Source: Legionella saoudiensis (GTDB lineage: Bacteria > Pseudomonadota > Gammaproteobacteria > Legionellales > Legionellaceae). From it: DNA of 64,000 nt. Of this stretch, positions 35,805 through 45,053 are shown piece by piece. The translations under genes and the position numbers were made by a program. The notes beneath the pieces were generated by a model. It was not told the origin of the DNA. It worked only from the letters and a program-made list of their open reading frames with translations, and ran no database searches. Every line of letters starts with the position of its first letter. Position 1 is the stretch's first letter. The stretch is taken from NCBI RefSeq assembly GCF_001465875.1, contig NZ_LN901324.1, forward strand, positions 744,001 through 808,000, in the 5' to 3' direction.

Positions 35805-38174
35805 TTATTCGCCAAAGTTGTAGTCACGGGCGTATTGGATTAGTGAGTCTAAAAAGTCTTTTCCTTCTTGAGATAAACCCATATCAGCAGCCATCTCGGT
35901 TTGAATGATGGAAATTATCTGATGAGGGGTTATATTCGCTTGAGCTTTAATTGCCTCAGCAATATTCATAAATAACGCCTTATCTCCATGCTTAAATAAT
36001 AAGCTGCGCTCAATTACCGGTAAACGATCCGCAGGGTCACTATTTATAAGGCAGGAATATAATTGCTTCTGTAACGGGATCGCACTTTTTAGTGTTTGAT
36101 AAAGATTAAGTATTAACGCTATATTTTTATTATTTACATTCGTCATATCATAACAAGGAATTCCATGTTGCACATACCAGGAGAGAATTTTACTAATGGT
36201 AGGAATATGTTTTTGATAGATCGCAAGATGTAAGGTTGAAATAAAGCCTGTATTCATTCTAGGCTCAACTCCTCGCGCCAATAATAAATCCACTAAATGG
36301 TAGTGTTGTTGACGAATCGCGTAGTCAAGTAAGCTAACACCTTGATGTAACTGTTTAAGATTAGCTCCATGATCAGCAAGTAAGGTTGCTAATGGTAAAG
36401 AGCCGTTTTCAATTACCGTTAGAAAGCAGGATAATTCTCCCGGGCTATTAGCCCGCGTTGAGGCACCATATTGGAGCAATAATTGAGCCATTTTAAAATT
36501 ATTCTGTAGGCAAGCGATATAAAGAGGGCTCATTAGGGAGTTTGGTGTATTTACGGTAGAACTCAATGCGTTAGGATCTGCTCCACCATCCAATAATTGT
36601 TTCGCTAAAGGCAGGTTATTGGACCAAGTTGCCCGATGCAGTAAAGTGGTGCCATATTGGTCGGTTTCATAAACAACATTGCGATACTGGATTAGGAGCT
36701 CCAGGATCTCGGTATTTTCATTACGAAGGGCGCACATTGCAGCGGTATGATTTGCATAAAGTGGGGCAAATACAGCACCAAAAAACTCAAGAGCCTTCAG
36801 GCTTTTATCAGCAGGGGCAACTAGTTTGCGAATTGGCTTTTTAAGCCTTAGATCCACTCGGGCATTATTTTCTAATAAGTAATGCACTACTGCTGTATGA
36901 CCTTTTAGTAAGGCAATAAGAATAGGAGTCATTCCAGTAGACGAACAGGCATTAATATTTGCGCCGTGCGTAATTAGAAGTTTTACCTTGTCTAATTCAC
37001 CAAAATTGCAAGCAATATAAAGAGGTGTAACGTTCTCAATGGAGTGAAATAATGATTCACCAGGTTCTTTAAGCTGTATTTTTTTCCTAACAGGCTGGTT
37101 GACATCAGCTCCATGGTCAATCAGTATTTTTGCAATGCTTACGGTTGCATAATGAAGCGCTGAAAACCCTAATCCATCTCTAATATTCACTTCAGCACCA
37201 CGAGCCAGCAAGTCTTCTATATTTTTCTTTGCGTTAGCTATAACTGCTAAATGCAGAGGAGATAAATAATCAGTTGGATAATCACCCGGCTCTGCCGTAG
37301 TAATTTGTGGCGCAGTTTTGTCCTCAATAAATTCATTACAAAGTTCTTCCAGCACTTTAAAATCAAAAAGAACGTCTTTATTTTGTTTAGGAATTATTAC
37401 CCCTAACGGAATGTGGGTGCCTTTAGATTCATTCTTATAAACTGTATTAAGTATATAATTGGCTAAGGAATCAACCGAGGTGAAGGGCGAGGTTTTTTTT
37501 AAGTGACGTGAATTATAATAGATCCATTCATTGGAGGTTAATCGATGATAAAGAGCAAAAACCTGCCTTCCTGTACTCATTAAAATGGGGGTATGGGCTG
37601 GAAGTTTACTTAATAGCTCTATAAGTTTGGCTTTAGGCATAAGTTGATAAGATTCAAACTCAGAGCGAGCAGGGGAATTTGCATCTAAAAGGGCACCAAG
37701 TCCTAAATGCCGATTTTGGATGGATTCCAGTCTGTTAATTAGCTCATCCATGAGAGGATCATTAGGAATTTCTACACTTAATAAACAATGTCGCTCTTCG
37801 GGGCTGATGTGCAAAGAGGAAACCAATTGTTGAATTTGATCATAAAAATTTAGGCTTCTAAGGCCTGGGAATTGCGCTAAGAGCTCTTTATATTTCTCGT
37901 TAGCTCGGAGCCAATCCGGAGTTTCCTTTAGCCGCAAAACCTGCTCTAATAAGTGCTCATCCTCGTTCCAGTCATTAATACTATCGATCAAATTATAAAA
38001 TTTATTCCACTGTTCGGTACTTGCATGTTCACAGAACAAAAGGGATAACCCCAGACTATAACCAGGTATTAATGTATTTGTTTGTTCTGTGCGGCCTCGA
38101 TTAATCTGATAAAAATTTATTTTATCATCGATTAGCCATTCTTGATTGGGTGGGCTCATAACAGCATACATCAA
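35805..38174 (-). CDS. Ankyrin-repeat effector candidate with degenerate papain-like N-terminus
   Basis: The 789 residues lack a signal peptide. From about 304 to 680 there are roughly ten ankyrin repeats (SPLHLAVIANAKKNIEDLLA, TPLYIACNFGELDKVKLLIT, TPILIALLKGHTAVVHYLLE, TLLHRATWSNNLPLAKQLLD and others). The N-terminal 250 residues follow the layout of a Legionella effector domain I recall as papain-like (GxCxGLS ... HAI ... YDxN): GYSLGLSLLF at 38-47, STGRQVFALYHRL at 200-212, EWIYYNSRH. The candidate Cys is Ser and the His is missing, so any enzyme activity is doubtful. Host protein binding through ankyrins is the likely role. Confidence 0.75.
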   Translation of the reverse strand: MMYAVMSPPNQEWLIDDKINFYQINRGRTEQTNTLIPGYSLGLSLLFCEHASTEQWNKFYNLIDSINDWNEDEHLLEQVLRLKETPDWLRANEKYKELLAQFPGLRSLNFYDQIQQLVSSLHISPEERHCLLSVEIPNDPLMDELINRLESIQNRHLGLGALLDANSPARSEFESYQLMPKAKLIELLSKLPAHTPILMSTGRQVFALYHRLTSNEWIYYNSRHLKKTSPFTSVDSLANYILNTVYKNESKGTHIPLGVIIPKQNKDVLFDFKVLEELCNEFIEDKTAPQITTAEPGDYPTDYLSPLHLAVIANAKKNIEDLLARGAEVNIRDGLGFSALHYATVSIAKILIDHGADVNQPVRKKIQLKEPGESLFHSIENVTPLYIACNFGELDKVKLLITHGANINACSSTGMTPILIALLKGHTAVVHYLLENNARVDLRLKKPIRKLVAPADKSLKALEFFGAVFAPLYANHTAAMCALRNENTEILELLIQYRNVVYETDQYGTTLLHRATWSNNLPLAKQLLDGGADPNALSSTVNTPNSLMSPLYIACLQNNFKMAQLLLQYGASTRANSPGELSCFLTVIENGSLPLATLLADHGANLKQLHQGVSLLDYAIRQQHYHLVDLLLARGVEPRMNTGFISTLHLAIYQKHIPTISKILSWYVQHGIPCYDMTNVNNKNIALILNLYQTLKSAIPLQKQLYSCLINSDPADRLPVIERSLLFKHGDKALFMNIAEAIKAQANITPHQIISIIQTEMAADMGLSQEGKDFLDSLIQYARDYNFGE

Positions 38175-38358
38175 AGTTACCCTTATTAAGTATAGTCAGA
38201 ATTTAGCCTGTTATTGAACCAGATAGCCCCGCAAATAATCATTAAGTTTTTAAATATAACAATAAATCATCATCTATACTTGGAGTGAATATTCTCAAAA
38301 AAATAGGTGGCTCTTTTTAATTGAGCCTTAATTCGACCTACAGACTGGGATAAAAAAT

Positions 38359-39267
38359 ATGATGAATACTACTGAAGTAATTTGGCAAAATGGGGTCTTT
38401 GTGCCTTGGGCTGAAGCAAAAACGCATGTTCTCTCCCATACGCTTCATTACGGTGGTGGTGCATTTGAAGGAATACGTTTTTATAAGACAGCGCAGGGGC
38501 CTGCAATTTTCCGATTAGAAGATCACATTAATCGTCTTTTTTATTCTGCTTCAGCATTAAAAATGGTTTTAGAATATTCCAAAGAGGAAGTTATTGATGC
38601 AATTAAAAAAGTAGTTGCGATAAATAAGCTTGATGAAGGATATATACGTCCTATTGCTTTTTATGGTTATGGAAAAATGGGGGTAAATCCCATTGGTAAC
38701 CCAGTCATTTTAGCGATTGCTTGTTGGCCTTGGGGAGCCTACCTTCCTCATGAAAGTGTAGATATTAAGACAAGTTGTTACATACGTATTCACCCTGATT
38801 CAACTGTAGTTGATGCCAAACTTTGTGGACATTATGTGAACAGTATTCTTGCCTCATTGGAGTTACAGGGAACTCATTATCATGAGGCCTTATTTCTTGA
38901 TAGTAGTGGCTACATTACTGAGGGCTCCGGTGAAAACTTTTTCATGGTTAAAAATGATGTGATTTATACACCGAAACTGGGTGGAATCCTCTCTGGTATT
39001 ACTCGAAATACCATTATGCAATTAGCGAGCAATATTGGATTTAATGTCGTTGAAAAGAATATAACCGTAGATGAGGCTTATCAGGCAGAAGAAGCCTTTT
39101 TTACTGGAACTGCCGCAGAAGTTACCGCAATCCGTTCAATTAACGACAAGCATTTAGGTCAGGAAGCTGTGGGGCGTATTACTAAATTAATCAAATCCGA
39201 GTACATGCAGCTGGTTCAAGGTAAAAACAGCCAATTTCAGGATTATTTAACTTATTTAACTATGTAA
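38359..39267 (+). CDS. ilvE: Branched-chain amino acid aminotransferase
   Basis: PLP-dependent class IV aminotransferase interconverting branched-chain amino acids and 2-keto acids. The 302 residues are the usual length. Blocks: HTLHYGGGAFEGIRFYKT, RPIAFYGYGKMGVNP, the lysine-containing VVDAKLCGHYVNSILA and the cofactor-binding YITEGSGENFF. Tandem ATG start (MMNTTEV). The exported glutaminase gene follows after 23 bases, possibly cotranscribed. Confidence 0.95.
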   Translation: MMNTTEVIWQNGVFVPWAEAKTHVLSHTLHYGGGAFEGIRFYKTAQGPAIFRLEDHINRLFYSASALKMVLEYSKEEVIDAIKKVVAINKLDEGYIRPIAFYGYGKMGVNPIGNPVILAIACWPWGAYLPHESVDIKTSCYIRIHPDSTVVDAKLCGHYVNSILASLELQGTHYHEALFLDSSGYITEGSGENFFMVKNDVIYTPKLGGILSGITRNTIMQLASNIGFNVVEKNITVDEAYQAEEAFFTGTAAEVTAIRSINDKHLGQEAVGRITKLIKSEYMQLVQGKNSQFQDYLTYLTM

Positions 39268-39290
39268 TTGTTTAGCAAAGGCAGGTGCCA

Positions 39291-40286
39291 ATGAAAACCA
39301 AAATTAGTATGTTTATAATCCTATGCCTGTTTTATTATCCCTCATACTCTTTTTACAAAAACATTTTACCCAGTGATGCATCGACGACATTAACTACTCT
39401 CTATGAAAAAAATAAGGCGATTAATCAGGGAAAGCAGGCTTCTTATATTCCTGAGCTGGCAAAGGTTGATCCTGAGTTATTTGCCATCTCAATTGTAACT
39501 GTTGACGGGCAATCGCTGTCCGTAGGTGATGCCGATACGTTGTTTTCGTTACAATCTATATCCAAGATTTTCGCTTATGCCTTGGCTTTAGCGGATAATG
39601 GTCAGGAAGTTATTTTTAATAACATAGGCCTTGAAGCAACCGGCGAGCCGTTTAACTCCATTCGTTCATTAGAACAGAATACACCACATAATCCTTTTGT
39701 TAATGTAGGCGCTATACAAACTACGAGTTACATTAAAGGAGACAATTCAAACCAGAAATGGAATCGCCTCTTATCATTTATTGGAAGCTTAAGTGATGGT
39801 AAACCTTTTTTAAGCCAAAAAATTTATGCTTCAGAATCGCAGACCAATAGACGCAATCATGCAATAGCTCAATTATTAAAATCCCGGGATATGCTTATTG
39901 GTGAACCAGATGAGGTTTTAGATCGATACACCAAGGCATGTTCAATTATGGTAAATACCAAACAGTTGGCTTTAATGGGAGCCACCTTGGCAAATCAAGG
40001 CGTTAACCCGATCACCAAACAGCAGGTTATTGCACCTGAACTTGTACGTGATGTCTTATCAGAAATGGTAATAAACGGAATTTATGAAAAAAGTGGCTCT
40101 TGGTTTGTTACTATTGGTATTCCCTCTAAAAGTGGAGTGAGCGGGGGGATTATTGCGGTTATACCCAATAAAATGGCAATCGCGGTTTATTCGCCGCGTT
40201 TGGATAAGGCAGGAACTAGTGTACGGGGGCAGGCTGTACTTAAAGCACTTTCTCGTAAGTGGAAATTGCACTTATTAGATCGCTAA
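39291..40286 (+). CDS. Exported glutaminase (GlsA family)
   Basis: The 331 residues from ATG 39291 contain the serine-dependent glutaminase fold: FSLQSISKIF (Ser89-x-x-Lys92), NPFVNVGAI, QTNRRNHAIAQLLK, and the late KSGVSGGIIAV. Unlike typical cytoplasmic GlsA enzymes, it begins with a cleavable-looking signal sequence (MKTKISMFIILCLFYYPSYS). It would convert glutamine to glutamate and ammonia in the periplasm or outside. Lies 23 bases after ilvE. Followed by a hairpin at 40349-40372. Confidence 0.85.
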   Translation: MKTKISMFIILCLFYYPSYSFYKNILPSDASTTLTTLYEKNKAINQGKQASYIPELAKVDPELFAISIVTVDGQSLSVGDADTLFSLQSISKIFAYALALADNGQEVIFNNIGLEATGEPFNSIRSLEQNTPHNPFVNVGAIQTTSYIKGDNSNQKWNRLLSFIGSLSDGKPFLSQKIYASESQTNRRNHAIAQLLKSRDMLIGEPDEVLDRYTKACSIMVNTKQLALMGATLANQGVNPITKQQVIAPELVRDVLSEMVINGIYEKSGSWFVTIGIPSKSGVSGGIIAVIPNKMAIAVYSPRLDKAGTSVRGQAVLKALSRKWKLHLLDR

Positions 40287-40348
40287 AAGATTCTCCAGCA
40301 AGATATTTATGTACCTAAATATTTGTAATTAGGAATTTTCTTGACGCA

Positions 40349-40372
40349 AACCTGGCTGCAAACAACCAGGTT
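40349..40372. terminator. Hairpin between glutaminase and GDSL genes
   Basis: AACCTGG / CCAGGTT stem, 10-base loop, in the 101-base gap between convergent genes; only a weak T-run. Confidence 0.5.
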
Positions 40373-40387
40373 ATGTTGTGCGAGTTT

Positions 40388-42313
40388 TTACATTCCTAAT
40401 GCTAAAGGTTCTTCTTCATGCTGTTGGGCTATCGGTTTATGCTCCTTAAGATTCGTTAAGCGCTCAAGCTTTTTCACTACCTTAGGATCTAACTCTAAAT
40501 CATGGCTTCGCGTCGAAGTCACTGTAGCGTTCAACATACATGCCATTTTTGCCGGTGAGCTGGGTTGTACATCTTTGTGAAATCTACGTTCTAAAGCATC
40601 CATTGCATCAGCAATAGCAGGAATTGTCTTATTCAAACCTTTTTCCTCAGACCACCAACCTAAATCACTCAGTGCATCCCGGACATAATCTCCTGCTGGC
40701 GTATGATTTTTAAGCACATAATTTAAAATCGTCATCAATGCTTCTTGAGGAGCAGTATAATCTATGGGGAGCCCTTTTTTGGTATAAGACCATAGACCAA
40801 AGAAATTTCCTTGTAACTTATCATGGTATTTTTCTCTAAATAAGTGACACAGGGTTTCAGCAGTTTGCTCTTCGGGTGCGGAAACCTGATATTTAGCCAA
40901 GCCTTTTTTATCTTGAATGAATCGCTCCATCAATAACGCATGCATGGTTGCGGTAGGATGCACATCATCCCAAAACATATGTTTACATCCCGGAGAAGTT
41001 CCCTCTGGAGTAATTTGGAAATCTTTTGAAGCAATATAAGGTTCCTTCAATTTACTTTTATCAAAATATTGAGCATATTTTGATTGCTCGCCCTGAGTAA
41101 GAACCTCTTGATAAATTTCGCTAAAAACAGATTTAATATCAAAAAGCTCAACCGTACAATTTGGATGTCTTACTTTTAATTCATTAAATTTTAATTTGAG
41201 TTGAGTATTAAAATATTCAGAGACCTCCCGTGCATTGGCACGCTCTTCCTCGGAACTGTTTTGAAAGCGTGGCGTTAATGATAAATCGGGTAAGTTACAT
41301 ACCACAGCGTGACTGTAACCTTGGGCCAATAAGCGCTCCAAATTATCAATGGTTCCTTTTACCGCCAGATCAGCTGCATCTTTCATCGGTTTTGAATTGG
41401 CAGTAATTAAATCATTCGCGCCTGAAAACAAAGTAATTAAAGTTTTGTCTTTTTGCTCCTGAGTTATCTCTCGCTTCTCATTATTTTTTAAAAATTGAGT
41501 AATCTGCTCGGGTAGACTGGAAACAATTAAACGAGTAAAGAATAACTTTATTGCCGTAAATGGAAAAAAAGTAGAAAGAAATTTGGTTGACCCTTTGTAA
41601 TTATGAGACGTAGAGCCGCCTTGGCTATTGTTTTCCAGAAAAACCTGACCGTTGAAATGTGCTTTACGTCCACTATCAAGCGTGTAGCTATCTTGTACAA
41701 AACGGCTATAACGAGAATCGGTAATAAATTTATCTGCTAAATCATCGCTGGATTCTTGAGGGACATTATCTAAGCTAGGTGAGTAGGCGTTCCTATCGCG
41801 AGCAAGAATGGCATCCGCAGCATCTGTGTTATCGAGAATAAAACCTTTAGCCTTAGGTTTAATTATATCTTGAGCAACGAATAAGTCCTCTTCAGCCTCT
41901 TGCTCTCTTTTCTTACGCTTTACCTGAACCGATTGCTCATAAACCTCATCCCACGTAAATTTTTTACGCTTGGCAATCACATCATCACTTATGTCCGCGT
42001 TATCCAGGTTATGCCGACTAAAGCCATGAGCTGAATCTTTTTTTATTTGAGCATCATTGGCAAACTTGCTCACAAGCCTTGCTTTTAGCGCATCAGCCCA
42101 GGTATAGCCATTAGTAAATCGTTCTTTAGGAGATTTATCTAATTGAAGCATTTTCAACCATAACCATCTTGCCCATGAACCTAAGAATGAGGCCTTTTCA
42201 CCCATGTTTTTGCCATCAGAAAGACTGTCACCAAAAATAACAAAGTAATTTATTTCAGGTTTTTTGGGGGCATGAGTTTTTGCATATTCGTGAGGTTGTT
42301 TCGAGATTTTCAT
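40388..42313 (-). CDS. GDSL/SGNH-hydrolase effector candidate
   Basis: The 641 residues have all four SGNH blocks: FGDSLSDG (nucleophile Ser30), ENNSQGGSTS (Gly block), FSGANDL (Asn) and WDDVHPTATMH (catalytic Asp/His). An insert of about 170 acidic/basic residues separates blocks I and II, and a helical C-terminal domain (about 460-641) follows the catalytic part. No signal peptide, so it is not one of the type II-secreted PlaA-like enzymes; a Dot/Icm effector acting on host lipids is the better guess. The tail ends in a Glu-rich stretch (QQHEEEPLALGM). Divergent from a lipase class-3-like gene. Confidence 0.75.
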   Translation of the reverse strand: MKISKQPHEYAKTHAPKKPEINYFVIFGDSLSDGKNMGEKASFLGSWARWLWLKMLQLDKSPKERFTNGYTWADALKARLVSKFANDAQIKKDSAHGFSRHNLDNADISDDVIAKRKKFTWDEVYEQSVQVKRKKREQEAEEDLFVAQDIIKPKAKGFILDNTDAADAILARDRNAYSPSLDNVPQESSDDLADKFITDSRYSRFVQDSYTLDSGRKAHFNGQVFLENNSQGGSTSHNYKGSTKFLSTFFPFTAIKLFFTRLIVSSLPEQITQFLKNNEKREITQEQKDKTLITLFSGANDLITANSKPMKDAADLAVKGTIDNLERLLAQGYSHAVVCNLPDLSLTPRFQNSSEEERANAREVSEYFNTQLKLKFNELKVRHPNCTVELFDIKSVFSEIYQEVLTQGEQSKYAQYFDKSKLKEPYIASKDFQITPEGTSPGCKHMFWDDVHPTATMHALLMERFIQDKKGLAKYQVSAPEEQTAETLCHLFREKYHDKLQGNFFGLWSYTKKGLPIDYTAPQEALMTILNYVLKNHTPAGDYVRDALSDLGWWSEEKGLNKTIPAIADAMDALERRFHKDVQPSSPAKMACMLNATVTSTRSHDLELDPKVVKKLERLTNLKEHKPIAQQHEEEPLALGM

Positions 42314-42461
42314 ATAGTCAAAACCTGAGCAGAATGGGTTATTGTTGAATATTTTATCCGAAAATTATTAAGGTTTTATTAGGAAAAATTTACCCGGCTT
42401 GGCTTGAATTAGGTTTTATTGGCTATACTTAAAACAAGTCTCTTGTATCTTGTTGCCATGT

Positions 42462-43682
42462 ATGAGTAAAAAGTCAAAATGTACGGTTGGTTTCCTAGTT
42501 TCCGCCGCACAAATGGCTTATAAAATAGGAAGAAACAATGAGGTTGATCCCTCTATAAAGCAGGCAACTGAAATTGCTCAGGAAATAGAAGATAATGGGT
42601 ATTCCATAGAACGTTCGATCGCCCCTATTTCAGGTAAGGGTACCGGTAAATCATCTTTAGCTGCAGTATGTCTTAAATCAGAAGATCCAGATGCGCCAAT
42701 TATCATCTCATTTCGTGGTACGCAAACGTTTAGTGACGTTCTCTCTGATGGAAAGTTAACTGCTACCGGTGTCGTTGAGGAAAGCTTTCGTAATGCAGCT
42801 TTTGAATTTTATCAGCAGGTTAGAAAAGAATATCCGAATAAAGAAATTATTATTACTGGTCACTCATTAGGGGGGCATTTAGCGCAATATGTGGGGACTA
42901 AAGCTTATAATACAGACCCTGAGCTGCAGGCAAGCCAGGCCCTTCAAGTAAGAACATTTAATACCGCACCTATAAGAACCACACATAATGAGGTATTTCA
43001 ACAAAACCCACAATTATATTCACAATTTGTTAACTACCGCTTATCTCCTGATATGGTAAGTAATTTGCCGATGCAGCAATATTATGGTAATACCTTTGTA
43101 TTTAAGAGTGACCAAAATGCATTAATATCTCACAAGTTAGGTGTACTTAAAGATCTATTGCCAGAGCATGTTAAGGAACAAGAGATCACGGGAGTTACTC
43201 CTGCAGAAAAAAAACAAAATTTGTTAGTCGAATTATTTAAAGGGGTTGAATCCAGTTATGAGTGTCGTGTTCAAGGGCAACTTTTTTCTCATTTACGCGC
43301 CGGTAAAAAAAATCTGGAAGAAATGCAAAAAGCATTCCCTGATATACTTAATTCGATCGAAAATGGGAACCATGATGAGGCCATTTTAAAACTTGAAGGA
43401 TTAAAAGATAAACTTAATGGTACCGTATCGAAGCAAATGATTGATACGTTAATACATAAAACTGTTGAGGCAAAAGTAGCTCATCAAATGCAACAGGCCG
43501 AGCAGAACTCTGTTGCACCTGAGCAACCTAAAGAAAGTTCAAAACCTATCGAGTTAAGCGCTGTAGAGCGGCAAAGGCAATTCAAAGCTGAGTTATTCAA
43601 AATGAAAAGTACTGAGGAAGCACCGAAAGATGGGCCAGCACTTGATAGCCCTGAGAATTCTCCTGCATTTAGTCCTGGATAA
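42462..43682 (+). CDS. Class 3 lipase-like effector candidate
   Basis: The 406 residues from ATG 42462 (weak ribosome site; a TTG lies four codons upstream) show PIIISFRGTQTFSDVLSD, the lipase-3/DUF2974 strand, and ITGHSLGGHLAQYVG with nucleophile Ser135. The catalytic domain ends near 230; the rest is helical with a Pro/Glu/Ser-rich tail (PKDGPALDSPENSPAFSP), typical for translocated Legionella proteins. No signal peptide. Predicted acyl-ester hydrolase acting on host lipids. Shares an upstream region with the divergent GDSL gene. Confidence 0.75.
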   Translation: MSKKSKCTVGFLVSAAQMAYKIGRNNEVDPSIKQATEIAQEIEDNGYSIERSIAPISGKGTGKSSLAAVCLKSEDPDAPIIISFRGTQTFSDVLSDGKLTATGVVEESFRNAAFEFYQQVRKEYPNKEIIITGHSLGGHLAQYVGTKAYNTDPELQASQALQVRTFNTAPIRTTHNEVFQQNPQLYSQFVNYRLSPDMVSNLPMQQYYGNTFVFKSDQNALISHKLGVLKDLLPEHVKEQEITGVTPAEKKQNLLVELFKGVESSYECRVQGQLFSHLRAGKKNLEEMQKAFPDILNSIENGNHDEAILKLEGLKDKLNGTVSKQMIDTLIHKTVEAKVAHQMQQAEQNSVAPEQPKESSKPIELSAVERQRQFKAELFKMKSTEEAPKDGPALDSPENSPAFSPG

Positions 43683-43750
43683 ACCAATGGGTAATGGTCT
43701 TGAAGGATCCTATTGCTTCATCATCTCCTCCAAAATTGATATTTTCTTAA

Positions 43751-44866
43751 CTACAAAGGAAATTTAGGTGAATCGGGTATATCTCCTGAATAATCCGCTT
43801 CCGGTGCGGTTAGGTTTGCAGCACGTTCATTCGCGTCCATTACATGAAAATCCTCTTCACTTAAAGTCGTACTCGATGTGGAAACAACGCTAATCTGCTG
43901 GCGGTACGAGCTGAGATGAGCTGAATAATTCTTAGCAACTTCTTTTAGTTGGGTATCACTTTTGATGTCTTTCCCTAATAAGTATGCCAGGAGTATGGTT
44001 CTAAAAGAGTGCAAGTCTTGTTTCGTATCCTCTCCTTCGGTAAGAAATTGTATTATCTTTGTGTCACGCTCCTCCGGATTAGATAATTTGTTTACTTGCT
44101 TAATAAATCCTTCTGCTGCCAATAATCCCGTTGAATTATGGGTACTGAAAAAATAATTACCCACAAAATTTCTATAATGATGCAATACAACACCAAAGGG
44201 ATGGGCATCTTGTAGTAACAGTTTATATTTTGTGCGTTCTTCCTCTGTCTGGTAGTGAACCGGTTTAATGGTAATCATTTTTATGGGAAGTTGTCGTGCT
44301 TGAGCAACAGAATCAATTTTTTGAAGGCAACTGATGTCATCATCAGCATAAAGCACTGTTCCTAACTCCTCATCACTCATATGTGCTAAAAAATAACGAA
44401 ATGCCTGCTCTTTTTGAAATGCCGCTTGCTCGTCTCGCGTAGGCTTTACCTCAGCTGCATTATAAGGCTGGCTTGCATAATCACGCCACCTTGTTTGATA
44501 AACCTGATGATCGTCTTTACTTTTCGTGGCATAAGCTGCCGTATAAAGATCTCTAAAAGCTGCTCCTGGTCCTTTACCATAGGCAACATCGGCCACCGTG
44601 AGGACGGCTTTTACCCTAATTCCTTGCCGTTGTAGCTCATCAATAATAATTTTACGTGTCATGCGCTCTACATCGGATTGGAGTTCTCTATTGTTTGGAT
44701 CCGAATCGGACAAATCCATATTTGTTAAAAAATAAACCTCTTTAACGCCATAGGCCTTGAGTTCATCAACAAGCGTCTGGTTAAGTGCACGGAAACGCTC
44801 GCCCTCAGGGTTTTGGTGAGTCATTCGTAGGGTGTCATCTACATCTAAGAGTACTGTAAGAGGCAT
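43751..44866 (-). CDS. HAD-superfamily phosphatase-like effector candidate
   Basis: The N-terminus LLDVDDTLRM provides HAD motif I (DxDxT: Asp8, Asp10, Thr12). VYFLTNMD is a likely motif II (Thr), and VLYADDDISCL a likely motif IV with acidic residues. The 371-residue length, absence of a signal peptide, and the Ser/Thr/Glu-rich tail (STSSTTLSEEDF) fit an effector more than a housekeeping HAD. Substrate unknown. Convergent with the lipase-like gene. Confidence 0.65.
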   Translation of the reverse strand: MPLTVLLDVDDTLRMTHQNPEGERFRALNQTLVDELKAYGVKEVYFLTNMDLSDSDPNNRELQSDVERMTRKIIIDELQRQGIRVKAVLTVADVAYGKGPGAAFRDLYTAAYATKSKDDHQVYQTRWRDYASQPYNAAEVKPTRDEQAAFQKEQAFRYFLAHMSDEELGTVLYADDDISCLQKIDSVAQARQLPIKMITIKPVHYQTEEERTKYKLLLQDAHPFGVVLHHYRNFVGNYFFSTHNSTGLLAAEGFIKQVNKLSNPEERDTKIIQFLTEGEDTKQDLHSFRTILLAYLLGKDIKSDTQLKEVAKNYSAHLSSYRQQISVVSTSSTTLSEEDFHVMDANERAANLTAPEADYSGDIPDSPKFPL

Positions 44867-45053
44867 AGTGGATTTCCTTAGGTTTCCTATTTAAACCATA
44901 TAACATGGTTAAATATTTTTCAAAGTTATCCTTCATCTAAAGAAAAAACTGTTTAACAAAACTTAGTACAATAAAAGTTTTTATTGAGCAAGGCTTTGTT
45001 TGTATGTATTATCTCGCGCAAATATGCATTTAATTTAAATAGATGGAGTGAGA

